Assembly (NCBI RefSeq): GCF_030067815.1
Contig: NZ_CP125968.1
Location: 928,501-992,500 of the forward strand
Length of the DNA stretch: 64,000 nt
DNA from: Sporosarcina thermotolerans
GTDB lineage: Bacteria; Bacillota; Bacilli; Bacillales_A; Planococcaceae
Direction: 5' to 3'
A model generated the notes under the pieces. The model saw only the letters and a program-made list of their open reading frames with translations, had not been told where the DNA came from and did not search any database. The first letter of the stretch is position 1. Each line of letters begins with the position of its first letter. The translations under genes were made by a program, and so were the position numbers. Shown one piece after another: positions 27,368-38,149 of this stretch.

Positions 27368-28668
27368 TTGAGCGAAGTTTTAAAATTGAAAAGGGCGACG
27401 TATCATCTTTGGACGTTTACAATTAGCAAACTCATTTCATCATTTGGCGCGCAAGTATATGCATTTGCTGTTAGTTTTTACATTTTACAATTGACGGGTC
27501 TGCGACAAGCTTTGCAACAAACTTGATTTGCAGCATTTTGCCCCGAACACTTATGGCACCTTTTGCCGGTTATGTTGCGGATAGGTACTCGAGGAAAACG
27601 ATTGTCATTACAGCGCAGATAGCCACCACGTTGGCAATCGGAGGTCTTCTTGCTGTGAGCTTGACATCAGGCATCTCTTTACTGGCAATTTATACAACGA
27701 CTGTCATATTGTCTCTTACGTCCACATTTTCGGGAGTAACTTTCAGCTCTTCCATAACAGGTCTTGTCGATGAAGCAAGGATCCAAAGAGCGATGTCGCT
27801 CAATCAAATGTCGATTTCATTCGCGGCAATTGCCAGCCCAGCGGTAGGTGGACTGCTCTACGGCTACGTTACGTTGCCCGTCTTCCTCATCATGTACATG
27901 ACGGCTTCCGCAATTGCAGTCATCCTTGAGTCGACGATGAATTTTAAGCTGTTTGCAAAACGGAAAAAAGTGGTGGAAGGTGAGAAGAAGGAATCAATGC
28001 TTCAAAGTATGAAGGCGGGCCTTTCCTATTTGAAGTTGCAGCCAATTGTAATGGCGATCATCTGGGTCTCACTTGTCATCAATTTTCTTTTTGGAGCTTT
28101 CTTGGTCGGCTATTCATTCATCTTGATTGAAAAAATGAAAATGGCCCCACAGCATTTCGGATTCACCGAGGGGGCATTCGCAGTCGGAATGTTGTTGATG
28201 TCCATTTATTTATCGGTGAAAAAAGAAGTGAAATACCCAATGTTAGTAGCAAAGAGGGGAGTTCTGGTGATGGGGTTGATCATGGCTGGAATTGGCTTAC
28301 CTCTATTTTTTGAATTGCCCTACACTGTGATGTTCGCCTATTACGCAACGCTGATGTTCACCTTTGGGGTCACGCAAATTATCGTAAATACGCCAATGAT
28401 GGTTATGATGCAAAAGATGATCGATGATGATTTCAAAGGACGGGTATTTTCGATTCTTGAAACGATGGCGATGGCATTAATGCCTCTTGGTATGGTAATT
28501 TACGGGTTCCTCTACGACATTTTACCTGCGCAATGGATCCTGCTTGTATCAAGTCTTTTGTTAATCGGCACTGTCTTTATCATGATCAGACCTTCTGCCA
28601 TGCGGATGGCGCATCCGGAGCTGGATAAAACAAAAAACGTAAAATCTGAAATCGTGCAAGAACAGTAG
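27368..28668 (+). CDS. MFS exporter, DHA3-like (one frame break)
   Basis: About 433 residues after correction; begins at TTG 27368 (MSEVLKLKRATYHLWTFTIS). Twelve membrane segments are predicted, with the MFS motif GYVADRYSRKTIVITAQ after helix 2 and VDEARIQRAMSLNQMSISFAAIASPAVGGLLYG in the middle, as in macrolide/tetracycline-type DHA3 exporters. The frame breaks at 27496-27498 (one G missing after FYILQLTG). Substrate unknown. Its promoter is flanked by paired palindromes, so it is probably inducible. The S41 peptidase follows 15 bp later. Confidence 0.85.
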
Positions 28669-28683
28669 AATGGGGCTTAGGGA

Positions 28684-29951
28684 ATGGAAACGATCTTTAA
28701 AGAAATTATTCAAATCATGCACAACGACTACGCTGGTTGCAATGATAAGCGAGGATGTGACAGACCTGAGCATTTCCTTAAGATGATTAAGGGGGATGCA
28801 CAGCTGTCGAAGAAGGAATTCAAGGAAATTGTTGAAGAGTACCTGTTAGACTTCAACGATCAACATATCCATTTCATTATGGAAAATGCGGAAGATGAAA
28901 AACCAAAAAGTCGTGGTTTCAAAGTACGCCGCTACGGAGATCGATTGTACGTTACGGAAGTCGATTCGGAGGACCGGCTTCAACCTAAAATGAGTTTCGT
29001 TTCGATTGGGGATATAGCATTCCGGAATTGAAGGATCGTCATCACCGGTTGTTGAACGAAAATCATGCTGAACGAGAAAATTGGGCTCCGATCCTCATGC
29101 TTTATAGCGAGGGCGAAATTGCAGATGAAAATGAAAGTTGGACTTTACAATTCAACCAGTATGAGAAGAAGCCTTATGTGCCGACCTATTCGGTGGAAGA
29201 AAGAGATGGGGTCGCTTTTATTACGATGACCGACTTTGCAAATCCGGATGCCATCGTGAAACTGGTCGAGGAGAATAAGCAGCTCCTTGATATGACGGAT
29301 AAGTGGATTATTGACGTTCGTGTAAATTATGGTGGTAGCGATTCAAGCTTCCATCCGTTTATTCCATACTTAGTCCCTGAAGAGGGCATCGAGCTCGCGG
29401 ATCCGGAGAACACAATGCTGTTCAATTGCACGGAAGCGAGTGCAAGTCGAATCCTATCTGAACTGGATGAGGTGCTTGCGAGTACGAAAGGTGAGCAAGG
29501 TCAGTGGTTCTTGAATGTCTTCAAGCGGGAATGGGAGAGGAATCGTGGGAAGGGTTTCGTCGAATTCGACTTTGGTGATATTGTAGGCGATACGTTCGTA
29601 AAAGGGTCCAAACATCCTTCTTCAGTCATCGTGTTGGCAGATGTCTTCTGTGGCAGTTCAGGTGATTCATTTGTAGAAGGCGTAAAGAAGTCGAGTAAAG
29701 TGACCGTCATCGGCAGAGCGACAATGGGGCTGAATGATTACGCGAACTTGGTGACCGCGAGATGGAACGAAGGGTTTGAGCTGATGTATCCGTCGTCGCG
29801 CCTTTCCCGAATTGATAAAAGGCAGGGCATGACGGGTGTTGGCATAGCGCCGCATGTCTATATTCCGTGGACACCGGAGCATATTGTTGAGGATATTGAT
29901 GTAAAAAAGGCTTTTGAGCTTTTAACGAGAAACCGTATCATGGCGAATTAA
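28684..29951 (+). CDS. S41 family peptidase (one frame break)
   Basis: About 422 residues after correction. The N-terminal cap starts METIFKEIIQIMHNDYAGCNDK; the S41 core includes GVAFITMTDFANPDAIVKL, KWIIDVRVNYGGSDSSFHPF, and the nucleophile segment VIVLADVFCGSSGDSFVEGVK with TVIGRATMGLNDYAN, as in C-terminal processing/TSP-type serine peptidases without a PDZ domain. No signal peptide, so probably cytosolic. The frame breaks around 29016-29021 (one base missing before IPELKDR). Closely follows the MFS gene, 15 bp apart, so likely one operon. Target unknown. Confidence 0.85.
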
Positions 29952-30074
29952 GGGATATTATAGTGGCCTATTCGTAATGATTAGGCCCTGAATATTTAAA
30001 AATGAAACTATTTTCATAACTATTCGTATATCTATATGCATCGTTATTAGAAAAATAGGAACTGGGGGAAAATT

Positions 30075-31466
30075 ATGCTGAACAAAGCGCTTATTGAAGA
30101 TGTGTTGCAAGCTGCACTTGAAACGGGCGGCGATTTTTCGGAAGTTTTTGTTGAGGATCGGTATACGAATCATATGGTCCTTCAAAATTCTCGTCTGGAG
30201 AAAAATTTGTCCGGGCGGGATTTTGGTGTGGGAATCAGGGTGTTCCTTGGGTTACAAAGCGTCTATGCTTACACGAATGACTTCTCAAGAGAGGGACTTT
30301 TGAAAGCTGCTCGTACGGCTGCGAAAGCCATTCAAGGGAAGAAGGATGGGAAAACAAGCATTATCCCGCTTTTGAAAGAATCGGTTACAACGCTTCACCC
30401 GATAAAAATCATGCCAAATGAAGCAGATAAAATCCGTAAGCTTTCCGTGATGCGGAATGCGAATGAAATCATTAGAAACTACGATTCGGAAATTGTGCAA
30501 GCAATCATTAACTTGATTGACGAGGAGCAAAATGTGCTTATTGCCAACTCAGAAGGGAAATTTGTTGAGGATCAGCGGGTAAGAAGCCGGATGTCTATGG
30601 TATCCGTCGCTTCAGATGGGACGGATATGCAGACCGGTTTTTATGGCCCTGGCGCATACCAAGGCTTCGAGTTTATCGAAAACCTAGACCTCAATCATTA
30701 TGCGAAGGAATCTGCTCGGATTGCTAAAACGATGCTACATGCGGATCCGGCACCAAGCGGGAAATTCCCTGTCATTATCGACAATGAATTTGGCGGCGTG
30801 ATTTTCCATGAAGCATGCGGCCACAGCCTTGAAGCGACTTCAGTAGCAAAAAACGCTTCTGTTTTTGCGAATAAATTAGGACAAAAAGTAGCGTCAGATC
30901 TTGTTACATATATTGACGACGGGACACTTGAAAACGAATGGGGCTCACTCAATATTGACGATGAAGGTGAAAAGTCCCGAAAAAATGTACTCATTGAAGA
31001 CGGTATTCTAAAAGGTTACATGATTGATAAATTAAACGGAAGACGGATGGGAATGGAGTCCACAGGCTCAAGCCGGAGACAATCGTACAGATTTGCACCA
31101 ACATCACGGATGACTAATACGTATATTGCTCCAGGAAAATCCACGCCTGAAGAAATCATAGCGGACACAGAATACGGCATTTACGCGAAATACATGGGCG
31201 GCGGTTCGGTCAATCCTGGAACAGGAGATTTCAACTTTGCAGTCAATGAGGCGTACTTGGTCAAAAACGGAAAAATTGAGAAGCCCATTCGAGGGGCGAC
31301 TTTGATCGGGAACGGAGCAAAAACGATCCTGAATATCGACCGTGTCGGAAATAATTTAGGCCATGGTGCAGGAATGTGCGGTTCATCAAGTGGTAGTTTA
31401 CCAGTGAATGTCGGGCAACCGATGGTACGTGTCAGTGAAATCACGGTCGGCGGAAAGGAGGCATAA
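30075..31466 (+). CDS. tldD: TldD-type metalloprotease subunit
   Basis: 463-residue TldD/PmbA-family protein with the zinc site HEACGH (HExxxH, about residues 254-259), preceded by PVIIDNEFGGVIF. The C-terminal GHGAGMCGSSSGSLPVNVGQPM is typical of TldD. TldD pairs with TldE to form a heterodimeric protease that unfolds and cuts peptides, for example in peptide antibiotic maturation in E. coli. TldE follows after 4 bp. The start is ATG 30075 after CTGGGGG. Confidence 0.94.
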   Translation: MLNKALIEDVLQAALETGGDFSEVFVEDRYTNHMVLQNSRLEKNLSGRDFGVGIRVFLGLQSVYAYTNDFSREGLLKAARTAAKAIQGKKDGKTSIIPLLKESVTTLHPIKIMPNEADKIRKLSVMRNANEIIRNYDSEIVQAIINLIDEEQNVLIANSEGKFVEDQRVRSRMSMVSVASDGTDMQTGFYGPGAYQGFEFIENLDLNHYAKESARIAKTMLHADPAPSGKFPVIIDNEFGGVIFHEACGHSLEATSVAKNASVFANKLGQKVASDLVTYIDDGTLENEWGSLNIDDEGEKSRKNVLIEDGILKGYMIDKLNGRRMGMESTGSSRRQSYRFAPTSRMTNTYIAPGKSTPEEIIADTEYGIYAKYMGGGSVNPGTGDFNFAVNEAYLVKNGKIEKPIRGATLIGNGAKTILNIDRVGNNLGHGAGMCGSSSGSLPVNVGQPMVRVSEITVGGKEA

Positions 31467-31470
31467 TAAA

Positions 31471-32820
31471 ATGAGCATTGAACAATTGAAAGAACGACTG
31501 TTTGCGGAGGGCCAAAATATAGGTTTTACCGATCTTGAACTCTACTATGAGAAAAGAGAGAGTCTTTCGATCGGGTTGTATGAAGGGGAAGTGGATAAAT
31601 ACGACTTTTCCGATGTTCAAGGTGCATCTGTAAGGGGATTGTATAATGGGAAAACGGGTTACGCCTATACGGAAAAGTTTGATGAGGAATCTGTCTCATT
31701 CCTACTGAAAAATGCAGCGGAGAATGCAGAACTGATCGAAAATGAACCGGAAGAGTTATTCACAGAAGAAGCGGAGTATGCGGAAACTCAGTTCTACAGT
31801 CCGGAATTAGATGCAGTAAAGCCGGAAGATATGATTGGATTCTTACAAGAAGTGGAGAAGAAAATCCTATCGTATGACCACCGTGTAACAAAGGTCACTT
31901 CATCCCAAATGCGATACCAGAGATCGGAAAAAGGTCTCTACCATGATAAAGGGCTTGAGTTAAGAGAAGCGAATAACTCTTTATTCTTTTACGTCTCGAT
32001 TTTCGTCGAGGAAAATGGTGAATTAAAATCCGGATCAGTTTTTAGGATCACAAAAGATTTTAATGAGCTTGATGCAGATGCGATTGTTAAAGAGGTAGTT
32101 GAACAAGGCTTAAGCATGTTGGGAGAAAGAAATTATCCGAATAAAAAATACCCGGTTGTATTGAAAAATAAAGCAGCAGCTTCCCTGTTGGCTACGTTCA
32201 CATCCTCTTTCTCGGCCCAAGCCGTACAGGATAACAGATCCCGACTAAAAGGAAAGTTAGGCGAGAAGATTGCGGCAGATCATGTGAATCTGATTGACAA
32301 CCCGTTTCTTCCTGAGGGAATCCAAAGTTCGACATTCGATTCGGAAGGGGTACCGACGCGAAAGCTTAGCATTGTTGAGGAAGGAAACTTACAAACCTAC
32401 TTCCATAACTTGAAAACTGCTAAAAAGGATGGCGTGGAGACTACAGGCCATGCGCATCGCAGTTCTTATAAGGGATCCGTCGAAGTAAGCCCATCCAATT
32501 TCTATATTGAACCTGCACCTCAAACCTATGAGCAACTTTACGGGGAGTTTGACGAAGGCATCATCATTACCGGTTTAGCTGGTCTGCATTCTGGAGCGCA
32601 TCCGATTTCGGCGACTTTTCATTGGCGGCTGACGGCTATTACGTAAAGGATGGCAAGATTGTCGGCCCGACGAAGCAGATGACGGTAGCCGGGAACTTCT
32701 TTGAAGTCCTCCAAGACATTGAGGAAATCGGTAGTCCTGATCTTCTCACCAATGGGCTCCAGCGGATATATCGGTTCACCATCATTGAAGATTAAGAGCT
32801 TGGCGGTTACGGTTGATTAA
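31471..32820 (+). CDS. tldE: TldE/PmbA subunit (two frame breaks near the 3' end)
   Basis: About 450 residues after correction; ATG 31471 behind AAAGGAGG. TldE lacks the zinc motif. Hallmarks: LSIGLYEGEVDKYDFSDVQGASVRGLYNGKTGYAYTEKF at the start and GVETTGHAHRSSYKGSVEVSPSNFYIEP toward the end, with LAGLHSGAHPISGDFSLAADGYYV after restoring one G at 32610-32611. A second break near 32754-32756 (net -2 or +1) is needed to reach the conserved tail SGYIGSPSLKIKSLAVTVD at 32820. Acts with TldD. Confidence 0.88.
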
Positions 32821-32981
32821 TTGATACTGTAGATATCCTTACCAAAAAACGTAGCGGGGGAATCGGTGGCTTGCTTATTGTCACCGGTAACCCCGTTTCT
32901 TTTAAATCATTTTGCACTGTTGGGTTGAAATGTAACGAAATGCCATGAATTTTCGTCTTATTGTTAAAGGGGAAGATTTCA

Positions 32982-33689
32982 TTGAAGAAAATGAGTATGA
33001 TCATTCTGGTTTTTAGTTTACTGTTACTAACAGGCTGTCGGTCATTACCATTCGGGGGGCAAAGTAGAATTGAATGGGTTGATTTTATTAAGTTGAATGG
33101 AAAAGAATACAATGGAATCTATTCTGGGGTTTTGGCTGACGAAGATTATGTAGGAGAACAGATTGGCACGGTTAAATTTAAAGTAGTGGGTAATGTAACG
33201 AACCCAAACTATAAAATCAAAAACGGGGATGCGGCTTTCCATGATAAAGGGACCGTGATTTTAAAGATTAAGAATCACTCAGATCTAATAGCTGTGAAGG
33301 ACACTCACACTATAAATGGCTATAAAGTATATTATTCACGTGAAGATACTGACTACAAATGGCATTTTAAAGATATGCCTATTGAAAAAGTCGACAGAAT
33401 TGAGATATACCATTCGCATCTACCGGAAGGGGATAAACTTATTTCTGAATTGACGATGGACGACGAAATTAATAGCTTCCTTCAATTATTAGTAAATAGT
33501 GAAGAAAATCCAAATTTCCAACGGAACCTAAAAACAGGGGATCCCACATTTTATAAAATGATTTTTTACACAGAAGCACCTATTGCCTATCAATATTATA
33601 TGCAGTTCGATGGAGACACCTATTTCTGGCATCCATGGGACACTTCAATCATTTCTGATGAAATGAAATTATTTATTATTGGAAATTAA
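32982..33689 (+). CDS. Lipoprotein of unknown function
   Basis: About 235 residues with a lipoprotein signal peptide MKKMSMIILVFSLLLLTGCRS, so it should be anchored outside the membrane. The mature part contains SRIEWVDFIKLNGKEYNGIY and GTVKFKVVGNVTNPNYKIKNGDAAFHDKGT, then acidic strands; no enzymatic motif is seen. I do not recognise the family by name. The start is TTG 32982, eight bases after AAAGGGGAAG; an upstream TTG at 32961 precedes that site. Base composition is slightly more AT-rich than its neighbours. Confidence 0.75.
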   Translation: MKKMSMIILVFSLLLLTGCRSLPFGGQSRIEWVDFIKLNGKEYNGIYSGVLADEDYVGEQIGTVKFKVVGNVTNPNYKIKNGDAAFHDKGTVILKIKNHSDLIAVKDTHTINGYKVYYSREDTDYKWHFKDMPIEKVDRIEIYHSHLPEGDKLISELTMDDEINSFLQLLVNSEENPNFQRNLKTGDPTFYKMIFYTEAPIAYQYYMQFDGDTYFWHPWDTSIISDEMKLFIIGN

Positions 33690-33704
33690 ACCTTTATCAA
33701 TTTA

Positions 33705-33832
33705 TATAAGGACAATGGCAAATACTTTATTGCGGACCGAAGTCAATGGTTGGTGATATTTCTGACTATCTCCGGAACAATAATATTCCGAAGCGCGCTA
33801 TTAAGAAGGATGCGTTTTTGGGGTATTTGTAA
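33705..33832 (+). pseudogene. Possible remnant of a C-terminal coding segment
   Basis: Codon-like text YKDNGKYFIADRSQ then, one base shifted, MVGDISDYLRNNNIPKRAIK and a stop at 33830-33832. It has no start or ribosome binding site at the front. It may be a fragment of a deleted gene or a short gene with a consensus error near 33745. Weak evidence. Confidence 0.3.
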
Positions 33833-33844
33833 TTATAGTTTAAG

Positions 33845-33882
33845 AAAAGGCATAACATTGTTTGTTCAATGTTATGCCTTTT
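33845..33882. terminator. Bidirectional terminator
   Basis: AAAAGGCATAACATTG / CAATGTTATGCCTTTT, perfect 16-bp stem. Confidence 0.9.
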
Positions 33883-33886
33883 CTAT

Positions 33887-35047
33887 TTACACTGACCGCA
33901 ATGTTTTCGAAGACTTTCTATACATGAAAATGAAGACGATGGAAATAATGGCGAGAGCTGCAGAAATGTAATAGATTTCGCCTGTCATTCTTGTGAATAG
34001 CCATGTGAATAAAAGTGGCCCGATGATGCGTCCCATATTGTCCATGGAATACGTCATACCAGCGGCTGTACCGTATTTCCCACCCGATTCCTTAGATGTC
34101 AGTGAAACAAGTATTGTCCGTGATAGAGCGTTTCCTGCAGTGAAAACGGCTAATGCGACACCTGCCCAAAATAGGCTACCTGTGAAAGGTATTAATATCA
34201 GTCCTGCCGCAGTGACAATCTGGCCACTTAGTATCCATTTGGTTTCCGAACCGTTCTTAACGCGGCGCACAACGCCACCTTGAATGGCCGCGTCGACAAA
34301 TCCACTCGCCATGAATAGATACCCGACTTGCTTTGGTGTAATTTCGATAGCTGAAATCTGGAACAATTGGAATGTGGACTCAATCCCCGCTAAGATCAAT
34401 GTCACCATAAAGGAGACTAAAAACAAGTTTCGTATCCGATATTGCCAAAGTGTTGCTCCGCCTTTCGGTAGCCATGTTCGTTTGTTGGCCTCGCCAAGAC
34501 GTTCAGGCTCTTTCAGGATGGCAACCGTGTAAATAACCAATAGAAGCGTCAATATGCCTGAAGCAAGAAAAGGCAATTGCATGTTAGAGTGACCTAACAC
34601 ACCACCGATTGCTGGTCCGAAAATGAATCCAAGTCCGATAGACATGCCAAGCAGGCCCATGTACTTATTCCGATTTTCCTCTGTCGTCATATCCCCGACA
34701 AATCCTGTAACAGCCGTATATAGCGCACCGGAGAAGATACCCCCAACTACCCGTGAAAGGTACAGCATTGTAAGGTTTTCAATGAAGAAGGCGAATAGGA
34801 AAAAACTAAGACTGAAACCGATAAGACCTACGATAATTAGTTTCTTACGGCCTGTCCGATCGGAAAATGAACCCCAAAACGGTGCTGTAAAGAATGAAGC
34901 GAGCGAATAAACAGTGAGCAATCCACCCACATGAATTTCGGAAAGATTTTGTTGCACAATCACTTCCGGCAAGATTGGTATAATAATGCCAAATCCAAGA
35001 TAAACGAAAAATTGGACGGACATCAATAGAAGAATCGATTTTTTCAT
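33887..35047 (-). CDS. MFS multidrug-type exporter (NorA/Bmr-like DHA1)
   Basis: 386 residues, twelve predicted helices. The MFS motif WGSFSDRTGRKKLIIVGLIGFSL after helix 2, YLSRVVGGIFSGALYTAVTGFVGDMTTEENRNKYMGLLG, and the drug-exporter motif GLGFIFGPAIGGVLG in helix 5 place it in the DHA1 group with Bmr, NorA and TetA relatives. Substrate unknown. ATG 35047 with AGCGGGTTG upstream, a weak ribosome binding site. The 21-bp repeat array 2 lies 170 bp upstream of its start. Confidence 0.88.
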   Translation of the reverse strand: MKKSILLLMSVQFFVYLGFGIIIPILPEVIVQQNLSEIHVGGLLTVYSLASFFTAPFWGSFSDRTGRKKLIIVGLIGFSLSFFLFAFFIENLTMLYLSRVVGGIFSGALYTAVTGFVGDMTTEENRNKYMGLLGMSIGLGFIFGPAIGGVLGHSNMQLPFLASGILTLLLVIYTVAILKEPERLGEANKRTWLPKGGATLWQYRIRNLFLVSFMVTLILAGIESTFQLFQISAIEITPKQVGYLFMASGFVDAAIQGGVVRRVKNGSETKWILSGQIVTAAGLILIPFTGSLFWAGVALAVFTAGNALSRTILVSLTSKESGGKYGTAAGMTYSMDNMGRIIGPLLFTWLFTRMTGEIYYISAALAIISIVFIFMYRKSSKTLRSV

Positions 35048-35217
35048 ATGACAACCCGCTTTCTGTAACTATCAATACTGCTATTTTACTCATTTATCTT
35101 GCCAGGTTCAAAGAGATATGTGTTGGGAAACGACATCCATTGAACAAAGGTTGTCCAAACTTGTCCATATTCTTACGTAGCATGTTGGAAAACCCATCCT
35201 TTTTTGTGCGGGAAATA

Positions 35218-35403
35218 GAGAGTCGGTGATAAAGTGATGAGAGTCGGTGATAAACTCTTGAGAGTCGGTGATAAATTGCCGAGAGTCGGTGATAACCTCC
35301 CGAGAGTCGGTGATAACCTCCCGAGAGTCGGTGATAACCTCCCGAGAGTCGGTTATAAACCCACGAGTCGGTGATAACCCCCTGAGAGTCGGTGATAACA
35401 ACC
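35218..35403. repeat. Array of nine 21-bp tandem repeats (array 2)
   Basis: Units begin GAGAGTCGGTGATAA at 35218, 35239, 35260, 35281, 35302, 35323 and 35344, then a 19-bp unit at 35365 and a last one at 35384. The 15-bp core is invariant in most units; the remaining six bases vary (three adjacent units share CCTCCC). Lies between the copA terminator and the MFS gene. Confidence 0.95.
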
Positions 35404-35437
35404 AAAAACCCCCTCCGCCATCGTGGCAAAGGGGGCG
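35404..35437 (-). terminator. copA terminator
   Basis: Minus strand CCCCCT...AGGGGG with inner GCCA/TGGC pairs, then TTTTT. Confidence 0.8.
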
Positions 35438-35451
35438 TACGATACACACAC

Positions 35452-37850
35452 TTATCTCAACTTCACTCTTTGCAAACGCAATGCATTCAACACAACTGAC
35501 ACCGAACTGAAAGCCATTGCTGCTCCTGCAACCCATGGTGCGAGGAAGCCCACTGCGGCAATCGGGATGCCGACCGTGTTATAGGCGAGCGCCCAAAACA
35601 GGTTTTGCTTAATATTGCGTACAGTCAACCGGCTCATGCGGATCGTATCAGCTACACGTAACAAATCACCGTGCATCAATGTAACATCCGCAGCCTCCAT
35701 TGCAACCGCAGTTCCTGTTCCCATTGCCATTCCAATGTCGGCAACAGCCAAAGCAGGTGCATCGTTAATGCCGTCACCGACCATAGCTACACGCTTTCCT
35801 TCCGCCTGAAGCGAAGCGACGACTTCAGCTTTGCGTTCCGGCAGGACACCAGCAATAACATGGTCAATTCCGGCCTCCGCCGCAATCGCTTTCGCAGTTC
35901 GTTCCTGGTCGCCAGTAAGCATGATGACGTCAAGACCCATATCGCGAAGTTCAAGAATCGCTTGTTTGGATGTCTCTTTCAAAGTATCAGCTACTGCGAT
36001 CGTCGCTACATGCTTGCCATCCACTGCCATATACATGACTGTCTTTCCTTCGTTTTCGAGTTTTTCAACTTCGGCTATATCCACATTTAGATCAATACCT
36101 TGATCAGCAAGCAATTTCCGCGTACCCATTAAAACGGTCGAACCTTCGATAACACTTCGAATGCCGTGTCCTGGAATCGCCTCAAATTGCTCATCAGCAG
36201 GCAGTTTTTCAACTTCATTCAAACCAAATGATGTAATTGCCTTTGCAACTGGATGCTCAGAATCACTTTCCGCTGCAGCTGCATAGGCTATTAGTTGTTG
36301 TCGATCTGCGTCTTCAGAGACAAGAAAATCTGTCACTTCAGGAATGCCTTTTGTAATCGTTCCGGTCTTATCCAACACGACCGTGTCGACCGCTTTTGTC
36401 TGCTCCATCGCTTCAGCAGTTTTGAATAAAACCCCTTGCTCCGCTGCACGTCCTGATCCTGCCATAATCGAAGTTGGAGTTGCAAGTCCAAGGGCACAAG
36501 GACAGGCGATAACGAGAACAGCAATCATAGCAGTTAATGCTTCCGCAAAATTGCCTGGTGAAGCGATGAAATACCATATCAAAAATGTAACAACGGCTAT
36601 GCCTACAACGATGGGTACGAAAATACCGGAAATCTGATCAGCGAGCCGCTGGATAGGGGCTTTCGAACCTTGTGCCTCTTCCACGACGCGGATGATGTTC
36701 GAAAGTACAGTGTCCTTGCCGATTTTCTTCGCACGGACTCGTAAAGAACCATTTGAATTCACGGTGGCCGCAAATACATCGTCACCGACCTTTTTATCGA
36801 CTGGTAAACTTTCACCGGTCAACATAGACTCATCAACTGCAGATTCCCCAGCAATCACTTCGGCATCAACAGGAATGGATGAGCCAGGGCGAATGACAAG
36901 GACATCTCCGATTTGGACGTCACCAATTGGGATTTCAGTAATCTCGCCGTCTTTTTCAACAATCGCCATTGTAGGCTGCAAGCCCATCAATTTCTTAATG
37001 GCATCCGAAGAACGTCCTTTTGCACGTGCTTCAAATACTTTACCAAGTAAAATAAGCGTAATTAATACAGCACTTGTTTCGAAATAAAGTCCGTGATCGG
37101 AACCGATCAATACTAGATAGACCGAATAGAAATAAGCGGCGGACGTTCCGAGTGCAACGAGGACATCCATATTTGCGCTTTTATTGCGAAGGGCATAGAA
37201 AGCCCCTTTGTAAAACATCCAACCAATGACGAATTGAACCGGTGTCGCAAGTAACCATTGCACATACGGGTTCATCAGCCAAGCAGGAACAGGCATCCAT
37301 GATGTGAATGAAAAATGAGAGAACATCGTCCAAAGAAGCGGGAAGGAGAGAGCCGCAGAAATATAAACAGCCTTGTTTTATGTCGGATCTCTTTCTGACG
37401 ATGATCTTCGGTACCTTCAGGAATTTCGCTTTTTAATTCAGCGTCATACCCCATGTTTTTAATCTTGGCAATCAGGTCGGAAGGGTTGATGACAGAAGGG
37501 TCATATTCAACTTTCCCTGTTTCAAGCGCTAAGTTGACAGTCGCTAACTGGACACCTTCCATGCGCGATAATCCTTTTTCGATTCGTGCGGAACACGCGG
37601 CGCATGTCATTCCGGAAATTTGTAAGTCTGCCTCTTCTTTGACAGTGTCATATCCTAATGATTTTATTTTTTCCTGGATTGCTTGGATATCAACCTTTTC
37701 ATTATCAAATGAAACGGCTGCCTTTTCGGTGGCGAAGTTCACAGTCGCAGAGCCAATGCCGTCCATTCGTTGTAGACCTTTCTCTACACGATTAGCACAA
37801 GCGGCGCATGTCATACCGGTAATGGAAATATCCCTTTTCACTTCACTCAT
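35452..37850 (-). CDS. copA: Copper-exporting P1B-ATPase CopA (one frame break)
   Basis: About 799 residues after correction. Two N-terminal heavy-metal domains with [10 protein letters not shown] and [10 protein letters not shown] (Cys pairs near residues 14/17 and 82/85), then membrane helices, TGESLPV in the actuator, the CPC motif ([13 protein letters not shown]), phosphorylation site [18 protein letters not shown] and [11 protein letters not shown]. It exports Cu+ from the cytosol. The frame breaks at 37359-37361, where one further T (minus strand) after KTRLFI joins the parts. ATG 37850 follows AAGGTGC. A CsoR-type operator precedes it. Confidence 0.95.
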
Positions 37851-37876
37851 TTCAATGCACCTTCTTTATTATTTAT

Positions 37877-37892
37877 TACCCTCGGGGGGTAT
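37877..37892. promoter_or_regulatory. CsoR-type operator upstream of copA
   Basis: TACCCTCGGGGGGTAT, the pseudo-palindrome TACCC...GGGTA of CsoR sites, in the 76-bp gap between copZ and copA. Confidence 0.75.
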
Positions 37893-37899
37893 ATAAAAT

Positions 37900-37926
37900 T
37901 CCAAAAGAAACTGCGGAAATCCGCAG
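37900..37926 (-). terminator. copZ terminator or processing hairpin
   Basis: Minus strand ACTGCGGA/TCCGCAGT then TTTCTTTT directly at the copZ stop, implying copA is mainly driven by its own promoter. Confidence 0.65.
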
Positions 37927-38136
37927 TTAGACAACGTCATATCCTTGATCTTCAATTGTTTCAGTAATATGTTGCACACTTGTTTGGGAGCTTTCAAAAT
38001 CAACAGCAACAGTAGCTGCTTTTAAATCGACGCTAACTGCATTTACTCCAGCCATTTTGCCGACACTTTCTTCTACTGCCTTTACGCAATGTCCGCAAGA
38101 CATGCCTTTAACATTTAAAACTGCTTTATCTGCCAT
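37927..38136 (-). CDS. copZ: Copper chaperone CopZ
   Basis: 69-residue heavy-metal-associated domain protein with the Cu(I)-binding motif MSCGHC (Cys14, Cys17) near the N-terminus and the typical ferredoxin-like pattern ending TETIEDQGYDVV. It hands Cu+ to the N-terminal domains of CopA in the cytosol. ATG 38136 behind AAGGAGG. It lies 13 bp after csoR in the same direction, so it is co-transcribed with it. Confidence 0.96.
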   Translation of the reverse strand: MADKAVLNVKGMSCGHCVKAVEESVGKMAGVNAVSVDLKAATVAVDFESSQTSVQHITETIEDQGYDVV

Positions 38137-38149
38137 GATTTGTTCCTCC

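Noticed and set aside
35218..35403. CRISPR-like look of array 2
   Set aside because: Spacers are only six bases and partly identical, the period is 21 bp, and no cas genes are near.
35218..35403. DnaA-box cluster or replication origin
   Set aside because: The units contain TTATCACC on one strand, not TTATCCACA, and no dnaA/dnaN genes are near.
35108..35536. Repetitive protein reading through array 2 (ITDSREV repeats)
   Set aside because: A 21-bp period always gives an open seven-residue repeat; there is no start signal, and the frame overlaps copA.
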